64,000 nt of DNA from Desulforegula conservatrix Mb1Pa. GTDB taxonomy: Bacteria; Desulfobacterota; Desulfobacteria; Desulfobacterales; Desulforegulaceae. The notes under the pieces were generated by a model that was not told the origin of the DNA, did no database searches, and saw nothing but the letters and a program-made list of their open reading frames with translations. The position numbers were made by a program, and so were the translations under genes. This document shows, in pieces, positions 17,636 to 26,994 of the stretch (positions within the stretch are counted from its first letter, which is position 1; each line of letters starts with the position of its first letter). Where the stretch lies: contig NZ_AUEY01000001.1 of the NCBI RefSeq assembly GCF_000426225.1, positions 144,091-208,090 of the forward strand, in the 5' to 3' direction.

Positions 17636-20053
17636 TTAGTTACGGAGCGGTTTGCCAGTTGTCAACATATGCTCGATACGTGCGAGGGTCTTGTCTTCTT
17701 TAAGGAAGTCAACGAAAGCATCTCTTTCGAGCTTGAGGATCAGTTCTTCTTCAACCTCTGTACCATACTTAACGTCGCCACCAGCAATAACGAATGCAAT
17801 ACGTTTTGCAAGGAATGCATCGTATTCGCTCATGAATCCGCCGTTGAGCATGTTGTAAAGCTGAGCAACGATCATACCCTGACCTTCACCACCAACTACA
17901 CGGAGTTTTTCTTTTCTTGCAGGAGCATATCCGTCTTCAACCATACGGAGAACTTCTTTCTTGGCTTCGCCGATCAGAAGGTCACGGTTGAAAATGATGC
18001 GGTCTGTCTGAGCGCTGAGGTGACCGTTAGCAACCGCACCAGCAGCTGACATGGAAACTTTAGCCATAGCGATTGCCATGAAAGCGCTGATATAATATTT
18101 GGTAAGGTCAACTTCTTTTACGCTGCCTGCAGGAAGAGCATTGAGCATCTTCTTGTAGAGGTTAAGACAACCACCGCCAGCAGGAAGAAGACCAACGCCT
18201 ATTTCAACGAGACCCATGTAAAGTTCAGAATGAGCTACCATCTTGTCCGCAGAACCAATACAAGTTTCACAGCCACCGCCGAGAACCATTCCGTAAGGAG
18301 CAGCAACGATCGGGAAGCTTGAGTATCTTGCATTCTGGAGACCGTACTGTGCCTTCATGAGGAATGCGTCGATTTCTGCATATTTCTTGTCTTTGGCCAT
18401 GCCAAGAACGAAAGAAAGGTCAGCACCGGCAGAGAATGCACCTGGCATACCAGGAGCCTGGTTACCGATAACAAGACCAGCACCATTTGCATCTACAAAC
18501 TCAAGAGCCTTGCCAATGAAATCAATGATTTCACCGTTAAGGGCATTCATCTTTGTGTGGAATTCACAGCAGAATACATCATCACCAAGGTCGATAAGTG
18601 AAGCAGAAGCGCAGGTCATTGCAACTTTCTTAGGATCTGCCTTTACTGCCGCAAGGGTGATAGCTGTTTCGCTTACCTGAACCGGCTTGTAACCGCCAGC
18701 TACCAGGTCATAATAAAGACGCTTGCCATTTTCTACCTTGTAGAAAGAAGTTGCGCCTGAAGCGAGCATTTTTTCAACTGCTGGAGAAACAGCAAGACCT
18801 TCTGCTTTCATTCTGTCAACAGACTTCTTAACGCCGATCATGTCCCAAGTTTCGAAAGGACCAACTTCCCATCCATAGCCCCATTTCATAGCGTTGTCGA
18901 TTTCAACAAGGCTGTCAGCTATTTCAGGAATTCTGTTTGCACAGTAGGTCATTGCGTTTGCGGAACATTTCCATACAAATTTTGCGCCCTTGTCATCGCC
19001 GTAAACAACGGTCTGAACTTTTTCAGCAAGGGTAGCAACTTTCTTTGCAGCGTCAAGACATGGGAATGAAGGCTTGCCTGCTTCAACATATTCGCCGGTT
19101 GCAGGGTTAAGCTGCATCTTGACGTTCTTGCCAGCTTCATTCTTGACTTTCTTGTAGAAACCAGCCTTGGTCTTGTTACCAAGCTGACCATTCGCTACCA
19201 TCTTCTTGAGGTACTCAGGAACAGCAACTGTGTCTCTCATTTCATCAGTCGGGCACAGGTTGTAGGAGTTATCCGCAACGTGTACCATTGTATCGAGACC
19301 TACGAGGTCAGCTGTACCGAAGATAGCTGTTTTTGGACGTCCCATGGATGCACCGAAAAGAGCATCTGCTTCAGCAGGAAGAATTCCGTCTTCCATGATC
19401 GCCTGGAGAACCTTTCCAATTCCCTGGATACCGATACGGTTACCAATGAAGTTAGGAGTGTCTTTCGCCCAAACGATACCTTTTCCAAGCATAACTTCGC
19501 CAAACTTGGCCATGAAATCAAGAACTTCCTGTTTGGTTTCTGCGCCAGGAATGATTTCAAGAAGATGCATGTAACGTACTGGGTTGAAGAAATGGGTTCC
19601 AAGGAAATGAGCCTTGAAATCAGCTGAAAAGCCGTCGGAAATCTTCGCAAGTGGAATACCTGAGGTATTTGAAGACACGATAGCGTCTGCTTTTCTTATA
19701 CCTTCGATACGTTTGAAAAGGTTTCTCTTGATTTCGAGGTTTTCAACGATAACTTCGCAGATCCAGTCACAGTCTGCAAGCTTGTTGAAATCGTCTTCAA
19801 GGTTGCCAAGCTCGATAAGAGAAGCATCTTTCTTGGTCATGAAGAGTGAAGGTTTAGCAGCAAGAGTAGCTTTCATACCTGCTTCAACCATTCTATTGCG
19901 AGCTGCCTTATCTTTCTTTTCTTCATCTGTGAGATTGAAAGGAACGATGTCGAGCAGAAGCACTTTTACCCCAGCACCAGCCAGGAGAGCAGCAATACCG
20001 CCACCCATAATACCTGAACCGATAACTGCAGCCTTTCTGATTTTTCTTACCAT
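17636..20053 (-). CDS. fadB: 3-hydroxyacyl-CoA dehydrogenase / enoyl-CoA hydratase fusion
   Basis: 805 aa. The NAD-binding hydroxyacyl-CoA dehydrogenase comes first (AAVIGSGIMGGGIAALLA, residues 8-25; SSNTSGIPLAKIS; GTHFFNP; KDTPNFIGNRIG). The C-terminal third is a crotonase/enoyl-CoA hydratase-like domain (about 500-800, with SAGADLSFVLG and GMVLGGGCE). This order is that of FadN-type proteins of Bacillus and archaea, the reverse of E. coli FadB. It converts enoyl-CoA to 3-ketoacyl-CoA in the cytoplasm. AGGAGG lies before the ATG at 20053. It is co-directional with fadA, 50 bp apart. Confidence 0.94.
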   Translation of the reverse strand: MVRKIRKAAVIGSGIMGGGIAALLAGAGVKVLLLDIVPFNLTDEEKKDKAARNRMVEAGMKATLAAKPSLFMTKKDASLIELGNLEDDFNKLADCDWICEVIVENLEIKRNLFKRIEGIRKADAIVSSNTSGIPLAKISDGFSADFKAHFLGTHFFNPVRYMHLLEIIPGAETKQEVLDFMAKFGEVMLGKGIVWAKDTPNFIGNRIGIQGIGKVLQAIMEDGILPAEADALFGASMGRPKTAIFGTADLVGLDTMVHVADNSYNLCPTDEMRDTVAVPEYLKKMVANGQLGNKTKAGFYKKVKNEAGKNVKMQLNPATGEYVEAGKPSFPCLDAAKKVATLAEKVQTVVYGDDKGAKFVWKCSANAMTYCANRIPEIADSLVEIDNAMKWGYGWEVGPFETWDMIGVKKSVDRMKAEGLAVSPAVEKMLASGATSFYKVENGKRLYYDLVAGGYKPVQVSETAITLAAVKADPKKVAMTCASASLIDLGDDVFCCEFHTKMNALNGEIIDFIGKALEFVDANGAGLVIGNQAPGMPGAFSAGADLSFVLGMAKDKKYAEIDAFLMKAQYGLQNARYSSFPIVAAPYGMVLGGGCETCIGSADKMVAHSELYMGLVEIGVGLLPAGGGCLNLYKKMLNALPAGSVKEVDLTKYYISAFMAIAMAKVSMSAAGAVANGHLSAQTDRIIFNRDLLIGEAKKEVLRMVEDGYAPARKEKLRVVGGEGQGMIVAQLYNMLNGGFMSEYDAFLAKRIAFVIAGGDVKYGTEVEEELILKLERDAFVDFLKEDKTLARIEHMLTTGKPLRN

Positions 20054-20375
20054 GATTTCCTCCTGTATATACGTAAGATTGCACGAACACCAAAATAATT
20101 ATACTTATCCTATATACTGAATAAACATCCAGATCATTAACAAAGCCTGTCTGAGGCTGTCAAGAAAAAAGCTTGTTCCACAGTAAAATGAGAAGTAAAA
20201 ATAAATATATTTAAATTCAAGAAGTTAAACACAACACTTGAATTTTCCCCAATATGCAGCTCCGGCCCAAAATGCCAGAAAGCTTGCTGAACAATGCTTC
20301 GCAAATATGGAGCAAATGGTGTGTCAGATGACTAAAATTGAACAATTATTCAATTACACCGTTTTTGTGACAATA
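20054..20375. other. Intergenic region upstream of fadBA
   Basis: A 322-bp AT-rich gap between the fadBA start and the end of ubiX. On the minus strand there is a TTGACA at 20163-20158, but no good -10 sits at a fitting distance. No ORF, repeat or convincing terminator for ubiX is seen. It should hold the fadBA promoter. Confidence 0.4.
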
Positions 20376-21008
20376 TCAAACGCCCCATCTTGATGAAACT
20401 GCATTTGGAATTCCGATATGGTCAAGAATCCTTGATACAACAGTATCCACAAGCGCTTCAATTGAAACGGGAAAACTGTAAAATGACGGAGAAGCCGGCA
20501 TTACCGTAGCTCCGGCCACTGAGAGCGTCCTCATATTTTCTATATGAATGAGATTAAGAGGGGTTTCCCTGATAACAGCAACCAGGGGTCTTTTTTCCTT
20601 AAGACACACATCCGCTGCCCTGTGAATCAGATTCCCGCCTATGCCGTTTGCGACAGAGCCGAGTGACTTCATGGAGCATGGAACTATCACCATTCCTGAA
20701 TTAATGAAAGAACCACTTGCCGGGGGTGCAAAAAAATCATTTTCAGCATAAATTTTTAAACACGAATCAGGATGCTTATCAGTACAACACCCAAGCAAAA
20801 AAGCATAAATGTTTTCACCGTCCCATCCGCTTTCATGCATGAGAAGCATTTTCCCTGATTCAGACACACAAAGATGAACCTCAACTCCTGAGGCCATCAG
20901 CGCCCCCAGAGTCCTGATTCCATAGATGACACCTGACGCGCCTGTAATTGCCAGCACGATTTTTTGGGGCTCTATGGCGCTTTCAACGGCATATCCTCTT
21001 GGCATCAT
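20376..21008 (-). CDS. ubiX: Flavin prenyltransferase UbiX
   Basis: 210 aa. UbiX joins a dimethylallyl group to FMN to make the prenyl-FMN cofactor of UbiD-type decarboxylases. Seen: IVLAITGASGVIYGIRTL at the N-terminus, the conserved VIVPCSMKSLGSVANGIGGNLIHRAADVCLKE split over the FMN site, and PLVAVIRETPLNLIHIENM. The start overlaps the ubiA stop and has GGAGG 9 nt upstream. No UbiD partner is in the window. With UbiA it suggests quinone synthesis; in menaquinone users of the futalosine pathway the equivalents are MqnM (UbiX-like) and MqnP (UbiA-like). Confidence 0.93.
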   Translation of the reverse strand: MMPRGYAVESAIEPQKIVLAITGASGVIYGIRTLGALMASGVEVHLCVSESGKMLLMHESGWDGENIYAFLLGCCTDKHPDSCLKIYAENDFFAPPASGSFINSGMVIVPCSMKSLGSVANGIGGNLIHRAADVCLKEKRPLVAVIRETPLNLIHIENMRTLSVAGATVMPASPSFYSFPVSIEALVDTVVSRILDHIGIPNAVSSRWGV

Positions 21009-21910
21009 CCGATCATCCTCCCAAACAGCAGGTCACCTGCAATGCCAAGCAAAAGCACGACGGAAATAACACTATTGATATGAAAAAAGGCAATGTTGAC
21101 CTTTGACAAATCATTGGGATTCACCAGCCTGTGCTCAATAATCAGCAGAAGCCCGATAATTAGTGAGGAGACATAATAAATAAGTCCGAGTCCGGACGCA
21201 AAACCTATGGCCACAAAAAATACAAAAGAAGCAATATGAACATATGTCGAAATATCAAGCGCTTTAGCAACACCGAGCTTTGCCGGTATTGAATGCAATC
21301 CCTCCCTGGAATCAAATTCATAATCCTGGCAGGCATAAAGAATATCAAAACCAGCAATATGAGTCATTAGTGCCAGGGAAAACAAGACTGGAATCCAGGA
21401 AAAAGTCCCTGTCATTGCAACCCATGCACCTGTCGGAGCAAGCGAAATGGCAAAACCAAGATAAAAATGGCAGAAGAGTGTGAATCTTTTCGTATAGGAA
21501 TATCCTAATAAAACAGCCAAAACCGGAAAGGAAAGATAGAAGCAGAGATTCCCCAGCATTGCCGAAGCAATTATAAAAACAATAGAGGACGCAACTACAA
21601 ATAATGTTGCTGATCCGGCGGATATCTCTCCTTTAGGAATTTCACGAACCGCAGTCCTTGGATTTGAGGAGTCCATCCCTGCGTCCACTATTCTGTTGAA
21701 TCCCATGGCCGCTGATCTCGCACCGACCATTGCCACAATGATCCAGAATAACCTTGAGAACGAAAAGCCAAAATCCCTTGCTGCAATAATAACTGCGGAA
21801 AGCGCGAACGGAAGGGCAAAAATGGTGTGACTGAATTTGATCATCCTGCCGAACACAACGGCCCGTTCGAGGAGAACCGAAAGCTTCTCCTTTTTAAAAG
21901 AAAGCATCAT
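21005..21910 (-). CDS. ubiA: UbiA-family prenyltransferase
   Basis: 301 aa from ATG 21910, chosen because AGGA lies 6 nt upstream; an earlier ATG at 21985 has no ribosome site. It is an integral membrane protein with eight or so hydrophobic helices. Prenyl-diphosphate/Mg2+ motif 1 is NRIVDAGMDSSNPRT and motif 2 DYEFDSREGLHSIP, the two Asp-rich loops of the superfamily. It attaches a polyprenyl chain to an aromatic acid in quinone synthesis. Whether the substrate is 4-hydroxybenzoate or a futalosine-pathway naphthoate (MqnP role) is not decided by sequence. It overlaps ubiX by 4 bp. Confidence 0.9.
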   Translation of the reverse strand: MMLSFKKEKLSVLLERAVVFGRMIKFSHTIFALPFALSAVIIAARDFGFSFSRLFWIIVAMVGARSAAMGFNRIVDAGMDSSNPRTAVREIPKGEISAGSATLFVVASSIVFIIASAMLGNLCFYLSFPVLAVLLGYSYTKRFTLFCHFYLGFAISLAPTGAWVAMTGTFSWIPVLFSLALMTHIAGFDILYACQDYEFDSREGLHSIPAKLGVAKALDISTYVHIASFVFFVAIGFASGLGLIYYVSSLIIGLLLIIEHRLVNPNDLSKVNIAFFHINSVISVVLLLGIAGDLLFGRMIG

Positions 21911-22046
21911 TAAAGTCCTGTTCAGATATTTTATATGGAAAGAAAACAAATCATGAAGCCATGGCAGATTCAATGATATGTCCATGGCAGATCAGCAATT
22001 ATCAGATACGCCTGTTTTTTTGAAGAAAAAACAAGGGTCTGAAAAA

Positions 22047-23084
22047 TCACGGCATGTCAAGGCCATCAAAAGGAATTCCGCAGCCCGGACATTTGCCGTT
22101 ATTTACCCTGATGGCGTCGATCCTGTAGCCGCTTCTTTTAATAAGAATTTCCCCGCACGAAGCGCAGAAGGAGTTTTCTCCTTCATCACCCGGCAGGTTG
22201 CCGGAATACACATACATCAGCCCCTTATCAAGGCCGATATGCCTTGCCTCGGCTATGAGACCCTGCGATGTCGAAGGCCTGTCAGTCATTTTATACTGGG
22301 GATAAAATCGTGAAATATGCCAGGGAGTTTCAGGGCCAAGCTCTTCTGCGATAAAAGAAGCAAGGTCAGACAATCTAACCCTGTCATCATTCAATCCAGG
22401 TATCAGAAGAGTTGTAATCTCAACCCATATCCCGGCTTTTTTCATAAGCCTTAGAGTATTTTTAACTGGCTCAAGCCTTGATCCGCAGTATTTTTTATAA
22501 AACTCGTCATCATATGCCTTCAGATCAACGTTGGCTGCATCAAGAAAAGGTGAAATCATTTCAAGGGCGTCAGGGCTCATATAACCATTGGTTACCATTA
22601 TATTCCTGAGACCTTTTTCTGAGGCAATCCTGGATGAAGCAAGAACAAGCTCAAAAAAAACAGTAGGTTCAGTATATGTATAAGAGATGCTCCTGCAACC
22701 TGACGAAATGGCCTTTTTAACAATCACTTCAGGATCTGCCCTGTATCTTGAATCACTCATTTCAAAACCAGGATCTGAAAGTCTCTTTGGGAATTCCTGA
22801 GCTATTTCCCAATTCTGGCAGAACAAACACCTGAAATTACAACCAGGAGCAGCAATAGAGTATGAATGAGAGCCGGGAGCGACGTGGAAAAGCGGTTTCT
22901 TTTCTATAGGATCAACTGAAGCAGCTATAAGCAGATCAGAATTCAGAGAAAAAAGCGATCCTCCCATATTTTTCCTGACCCTGCAAATCCCCACTCCACC
23001 TTCGGGCACAGTACAATAATGATTACAGAGTCTGCATTTTACCCTGGAATCGTCAATTTTTTCATAAAGAAGCGCATCCATCAT
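22047..23084 (-). CDS. amrS: AmmeMemoRadiSam-type radical SAM protein
   Basis: 345 aa. An N-terminal Cys-rich stretch (CRLCNHYC) is followed by the radical SAM cluster motif CNFRCLFC at residues 82-89 (CxxxCxxC) and NVDLKAYDDEFYKKYCGS. A C-terminal zinc-ribbon-like CASCGEI...CPGCGIP follows. This pattern is that of AmrS, which elsewhere occurs with AMMECR1 and MEMO proteins; neither is in the window. The reaction is unknown. GGAGGTGA lies directly upstream of ATG 23084, inside the end of the methyltransferase gene, so translation is coupled. It sits upstream of ubiA-ubiX in the same direction. Confidence 0.9.
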   Translation of the reverse strand: MMDALLYEKIDDSRVKCRLCNHYCTVPEGGVGICRVRKNMGGSLFSLNSDLLIAASVDPIEKKPLFHVAPGSHSYSIAAPGCNFRCLFCQNWEIAQEFPKRLSDPGFEMSDSRYRADPEVIVKKAISSGCRSISYTYTEPTVFFELVLASSRIASEKGLRNIMVTNGYMSPDALEMISPFLDAANVDLKAYDDEFYKKYCGSRLEPVKNTLRLMKKAGIWVEITTLLIPGLNDDRVRLSDLASFIAEELGPETPWHISRFYPQYKMTDRPSTSQGLIAEARHIGLDKGLMYVYSGNLPGDEGENSFCASCGEILIKRSGYRIDAIRVNNGKCPGCGIPFDGLDMP

Positions 23085-23853
23085 TATTCACCTCCATTGC
23101 CGCTCCACACCCATTTAGAACAACCGGAGATCTGCCAGTCACAGTAAGTGAAAGCGGCTTAGTTCTGAATTTGGGGACAAGAAAAACACGGAGACCAATA
23201 AAAACACCGAGCGGAAAACGCTGGGCTATCCTGCTGTTTTCGGCGGCTATTGCAAAAGCGTTTTTTGATGGAGAGATCATATAAACCGAACGGCCAAACA
23301 TAGGCACATTACCAAGCATCTTCTTAATCATTTTCCTGATTTCCCATATGCTGAAAAACTCGGCATTCTCATAAGGCGCTGAAAGCTCGGGAAAAAACTC
23401 ACAAATACGCCTTCGTGTCCCTCCAATGGCATATTTGTTCCAGAATCCTATATACACACTGTCCTTTGTGACCCGGAACGCTTCTTCAAGCATTTTTTCA
23501 GGATTCTGGGCAAACTCTAATGTAGATACTAATATGGAGTGGTTGAAATAATTATCCTCATATGGCAGATCCTCACCGCATCCTCTTATAAATTCCGCCC
23601 TGCTTCCTATGTGGGATTCTGCGAGGTCAAGCATATACACCGAAGGATCAATGCAGGTAAGCCTTGACCCCATTTCAATAAACGGAATAGAGGCGGCTCC
23701 GGTTCCACAGCCTATATCAAGGACATTGTCTCCGGCAAGAGGCCTGATCAGCCCCATTGCGAGTTTCTGCAATATGCCTGATATCATGCCTGAATATGCA
23801 TGATGGCATTTGTCGCTAAGAACAGAATCTTCAAAATTAAATATATATCCCAT
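23062..23853 (-). CDS. Class I SAM-dependent methyltransferase
   Basis: 263 aa. Motif I is NVLDIGCGTGAA (about residues 43-54), motif II LTCIDPS, motif III near EDLPYEDNYFNHSILV. This is the UbiE/methyltransferase-11 type. A hydrophobic C-terminal region (VFIGLRVFLVPKF) may touch membrane. It is first of four overlapping or closely spaced minus-strand genes (methyltransferase, amrS, ubiA, ubiX); a role in quinone or lipid methylation is possible but only from context. No obvious Shine-Dalgarno at 23853. Confidence 0.8.
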   Translation of the reverse strand: MGYIFNFEDSVLSDKCHHAYSGMISGILQKLAMGLIRPLAGDNVLDIGCGTGAASIPFIEMGSRLTCIDPSVYMLDLAESHIGSRAEFIRGCGEDLPYEDNYFNHSILVSTLEFAQNPEKMLEEAFRVTKDSVYIGFWNKYAIGGTRRRICEFFPELSAPYENAEFFSIWEIRKMIKKMLGNVPMFGRSVYMISPSKNAFAIAAENSRIAQRFPLGVFIGLRVFLVPKFRTKPLSLTVTGRSPVVLNGCGAAMEVNNDGCASL

Positions 23854-23937
23854 AAGTATAATTTAGACAAAAAATCCAAGATTGCAACCGTGGGAAGATG
23901 TTGTCCCCGGTATAGTTCAGAGCAATGCGACAGTTAA

Positions 23938-25590
23938 TCAGCCTTTTCTCTGTTTAAGATATTCAAGAGCCTGCCTTATAGGCAGCTGCACGGTGGACGG
24001 CCCGCTTCTTATGTAAAAAGCCTCTTCGTTCTTGTTATTCAAAAAAACAGGATTCTTTGAAGGTTCGCAGGTAACCATTCCTACATTCCCATATTGAGTC
24101 CTGTAAAGATTAAACCTGATATTTGGCACATGCTCAATTCCGATATGCTGGTGAATAAGATTTTTAAAATGGAGGCAGCATTTATCGTCATTTTCAAAAA
24201 CATCCGCGTCAAGCCCAAGAATATTTCCGCCATCATCCACGCCAAGAAGAATGATCCCTCCTTCTGTGTTAAGGAATGCAACGACGGTTTTCAGCCATGC
24301 GATCTCAATCTCTTTACCTGGCTTTCCAGTATGAAGATTCATTCTCATGGTCGATTTAAACTCTAAATCTGCACCCTCCCCCTTTGATATAATCCTTAAG
24401 ATATCATCATCCTTTAACTGGCCGGAATCAAGAATAGAGGCGAGATCTTTTATTTGATGGCTGTATTTGTAAGCTATCATAAGAAAAAGAAAAATGCTTG
24501 CAAGAACTATCGACCAGGCAATCAAAACAAACCCGACACCTCTGCCTGCTGCGAGATCGAAAAGATCAGGATCAGGAGCCACAATCCCAATAAGCATATC
24601 AAGTTTTCCTGAACTGACATAGGAAAGGGATGCCCAGTATTTTTCCCCTGAAAATTCAAAAGAAATGGAATCTGATGGTCTGCCTGAGCTGATCCATTTA
24701 TTTGCGGCCAAAGCCTCATAATCGACAGCGAGATTTTGCTGGTTTGTAATATCTACAATATCAAATTTATTTTCGGCCTTTTCTTTTAAACTGGAAGCAG
24801 AAAACAGATATTTTTTACCGTCAAAAAGAAAAGAGTCGACACCGCCAATTTTTATGGATTCGATCTGTCTAAAAAAATCACCAATCTGTACATCAACAGC
24901 CGCAACCATTATTGCGGAGTTGCTTTCCGGCTTATGAAAAGCCACACTGAGCGTAGAAACCATTTCCTTGCCATAGGCAGGCACATAAGGCTTGTTCCAG
25001 ACAGCCTCTCCAAAAGATTCTGATGCTTTTCTGTACCACAGGGGCTCTTTCAGAACCTCTTTTTCCCGGCTCATTTCAGGAGCTATGTTTTTAAACTTAA
25101 ACTCCTTGCTCCACTCCTGAAGCTCGATAACGCCATCACCCCCACCCTTCAGTATAGCCACAGAATACCCATCAGGGCTATTGCGGATCATGAAAAACCC
25201 TCCGCCGTCATCCGCGAACTTGAAAGCCCTTATCAGGGGGACAGCATCCATGACAGGACCGAGGAGAGACACCATGCCTTTTACATCTGATATTCTGAAA
25301 AACCCTTCTTTCCCCCACATTTTAAGCATCTGGGCATAAGAATTAAGATTATTTAAATCATTTGAAAGGGTCAGCCGCTTATTTTCAACCACATCTTTAA
25401 GTTTCATCTGGACATATGTTTTTTGAACCGCATTACCACGAAACCATAAAAGACCACCCATCAGAAACAATGCCGCAAAAAAAACCAGCAAAATGTCCCG
25501 GACGAGCTTTACCCTGAACTTACGCTTTAAAAGATCCCCGGAAAACTGATCGTTATTCTTGTTTTTCAATCTCAATTCCTTGCAATTCAT
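23938..25590 (-). CDS. Membrane sensor with cytoplasmic AlbA_2 (Schlafen-like) domain
   Basis: 550 aa. A basic N-terminus, then TM1 (about 33-52), a large extracytoplasmic region (about 55-345) that resembles a Cache-type sensor, TM2 (about 353-375), and a cytoplasmic AlbA_2 domain (about 405-545). AlbA_2 features seen: ADLEFKSTMR, KTVVAFLNTEGGIILLGVDDGG and EEAFYIRSGPST. AlbA_2/Schlafen domains bind nucleic acids or act as nucleases/regulators in other proteins. The combination suggests an outside signal controlling a nucleic-acid-linked output; this is inference. No histidine kinase, GGDEF or MCP output is present. Monocistronic; start codon uncertain, since no Shine-Dalgarno is seen. Confidence 0.75.
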   Translation of the reverse strand: MNCKELRLKNKNNDQFSGDLLKRKFRVKLVRDILLVFFAALFLMGGLLWFRGNAVQKTYVQMKLKDVVENKRLTLSNDLNNLNSYAQMLKMWGKEGFFRISDVKGMVSLLGPVMDAVPLIRAFKFADDGGGFFMIRNSPDGYSVAILKGGGDGVIELQEWSKEFKFKNIAPEMSREKEVLKEPLWYRKASESFGEAVWNKPYVPAYGKEMVSTLSVAFHKPESNSAIMVAAVDVQIGDFFRQIESIKIGGVDSFLFDGKKYLFSASSLKEKAENKFDIVDITNQQNLAVDYEALAANKWISSGRPSDSISFEFSGEKYWASLSYVSSGKLDMLIGIVAPDPDLFDLAAGRGVGFVLIAWSIVLASIFLFLMIAYKYSHQIKDLASILDSGQLKDDDILRIISKGEGADLEFKSTMRMNLHTGKPGKEIEIAWLKTVVAFLNTEGGIILLGVDDGGNILGLDADVFENDDKCCLHFKNLIHQHIGIEHVPNIRFNLYRTQYGNVGMVTCEPSKNPVFLNNKNEEAFYIRSGPSTVQLPIRQALEYLKQRKG

Positions 25591-25729
25591 AAAATACGGA
25601 AATAATTAAATGATAAAGATCCCAAAAGATCAATCTTGCCAATGCGTGCCAGTGTGATTGTCAGCTTAATTCCACTATACCGGATTTGTCATTTTTTTTT
25701 CATTACAAATTACGCATGTCGAACCTGAA

Positions 25730-25858
25730 AAGTCGCAAAAAATCCGATTCTCGTCATTCCGGCTAGGCCGGAATCCATAAGTACCTGAAAGTAATGGATG
25801 CCGGATCAAGTCAGGCATGACGCTAAAGCTATTTTTAGACTTTTTGCGACTCCATCAA
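25730..25858 (+). repeat. Dispersed repeat family A copy
   Basis: In the 405-bp gap 25591-25995. Left end AGTCGCAAAAAATCCGATT, a TCGTCATTCCGG block, a GATCAAGTCAGGCATGACGC block, and right end GACTTTTTGCGACTCCATCA. Typical, nearly complete family A copy. The remaining gap should contain the promoter of the gene at 25996; AT-rich TATATTATT occurs there, but no clear promoter can be fixed. Confidence 0.75.
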
Positions 25859-25995
25859 GACTGTCTATTTGAAAATCTTTTCCGGTAAATACGCTCCATA
25901 AATAAAAACATGTTCGAAAAAACCATAATTGTATTATATTATTGTTTACTGAAGAAAGACAATAACCCTCCAACCAATCTGAGCCACACGGAGGC

Positions 25996-26490
25996 ATGAT
26001 GGAATATGGCGGCATAGACCTTTTTAAAAGCCGGGAAATAATACTGGATCTCCTGATCGAAATCCAGCTGTTTCAAGAACTTACGCCCAAAGAACTCGAA
26101 ATCATCTCAAAATACATGACGTTTTTCGAGATAAACGAAGGAGAAGCTCTTTTTCGTGAAGGAGACACAGGGGACTTCATGTGTTTTGTTGTAAAGGGAA
26201 GCGTGGATATCCTGAAGGAATCCGCAAGCGGACGGACGGTCGTCATTGCCAATCTTGGAAGAGGAAGAAGCATAGGCGAGATGGCCATAATTGACAAGAC
26301 GCCCAGATCAGCGACAGTGAAAGCAAAGACATTTACAACCCTTCTGGTTCTCTCAAGAAAGGGTTTTGATACAATAGTTGAAAAGCACCCTGGAATTGGA
26401 ATTAAAATACTTAAAGGACTTGCGAGGCTTCTAAGCCTTAATATGCGTGCGACTTCAAGCAAACTTGCGGATTATATGAATCCTATATAA
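25996..26490 (+). CDS. Cyclic-nucleotide-binding domain protein
   Basis: 164 aa, a single cNMP-binding beta-roll (about 25-140) with no DNA-binding domain. Seen: FQELTPKELEIISKYMT, GEALFREGDTGDFMCFVVKG and the phosphate-binding-cassette-like IGEMAIIDKTPRSATV (Arg-Ser present). Strong CGGAGGC lies right before ATGATG at 25996. It converges on the RsbW-like gene, 19 bp away. Whether it binds cAMP, cGMP or acts as a protein interaction module is unknown; a second cNMP domain occurs at 37080. Confidence 0.88.
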   Translation: MMEYGGIDLFKSREIILDLLIEIQLFQELTPKELEIISKYMTFFEINEGEALFREGDTGDFMCFVVKGSVDILKESASGRTVVIANLGRGRSIGEMAIIDKTPRSATVKAKTFTTLLVLSRKGFDTIVEKHPGIGIKILKGLARLLSLNMRATSSKLADYMNPI

Positions 26491-26509
26491 TTATCTCACT
26501 ATAGTTGTG

Positions 26510-26926
26510 TCATATCTTCTTGGTAAGAATTATTCGATTGCCTTTTTCATTAAAAAAACAAGAACTGAAATAACTCTTCATTATCGCCAGCCCCCTGCCT
26601 GATTCCTGATCAGGTTCGGGAGCATCCATTTCCATAAGCTCCTTCCACACGAACCCTTCTCCCTGATCAATTATATCAAGCACGATGGAATCATCATCAA
26701 GATAGATATGATATGCTACGAGCTTGGTGTCATCCGATCTGTTACCATGCCTTACCGCATTGGTAAGTGCCTCGCGCATTACAAGACAAATTGCAAAAGC
26801 ATGGGAGCCAAGGCTCATGCGGGCCAGGAATTCCCTGGTGGCGGCATCAACCACATCGATATTTGACATGATGGACGAGAATTCAATTCTGAGCCCATAA
26901 GGCTCTTTTGTCATCTCAAAAACCAT
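26510..26926 (-). CDS. RsbW/SpoIIAB-like serine kinase (anti-sigma type)
   Basis: 138 aa, a GHKL ATPase. N box REALTNAVRHGN, G1 box DQGEGF, G2 box SGRGLAIM. This is the short single-domain form that in partner-switching systems phosphorylates an STAS anti-anti-sigma factor and/or binds a sigma factor. GGAG lies 8 nt before the ATG. It is last gene of the HPt / receiver-PP2C / kinase cluster. No STAS partner or sigma factor gene is in the window. Confidence 0.88.
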   Translation of the reverse strand: MVFEMTKEPYGLRIEFSSIMSNIDVVDAATREFLARMSLGSHAFAICLVMREALTNAVRHGNRSDDTKLVAYHIYLDDDSIVLDIIDQGEGFVWKELMEMDAPEPDQESGRGLAIMKSYFSSCFFNEKGNRIILTKKI

Positions 26927-26994
26927 ATAAAAACTCCGGATTTGTCATTTGTGGAAATATGGCCGCAAAGTGATTATAAACAAAAAACTGCGGA

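Noticed and set aside
16401..20053. fadBA as isolated mobile cassette
   Set aside because: Normal terminator, ribosome sites and no mobile-element genes or composition break seen at its ends.
20135..20163. TTGACA-17-TTAATG as fadBA promoter
   Set aside because: The -10 hexamer matches the consensus in only about two positions; not strong enough to call.
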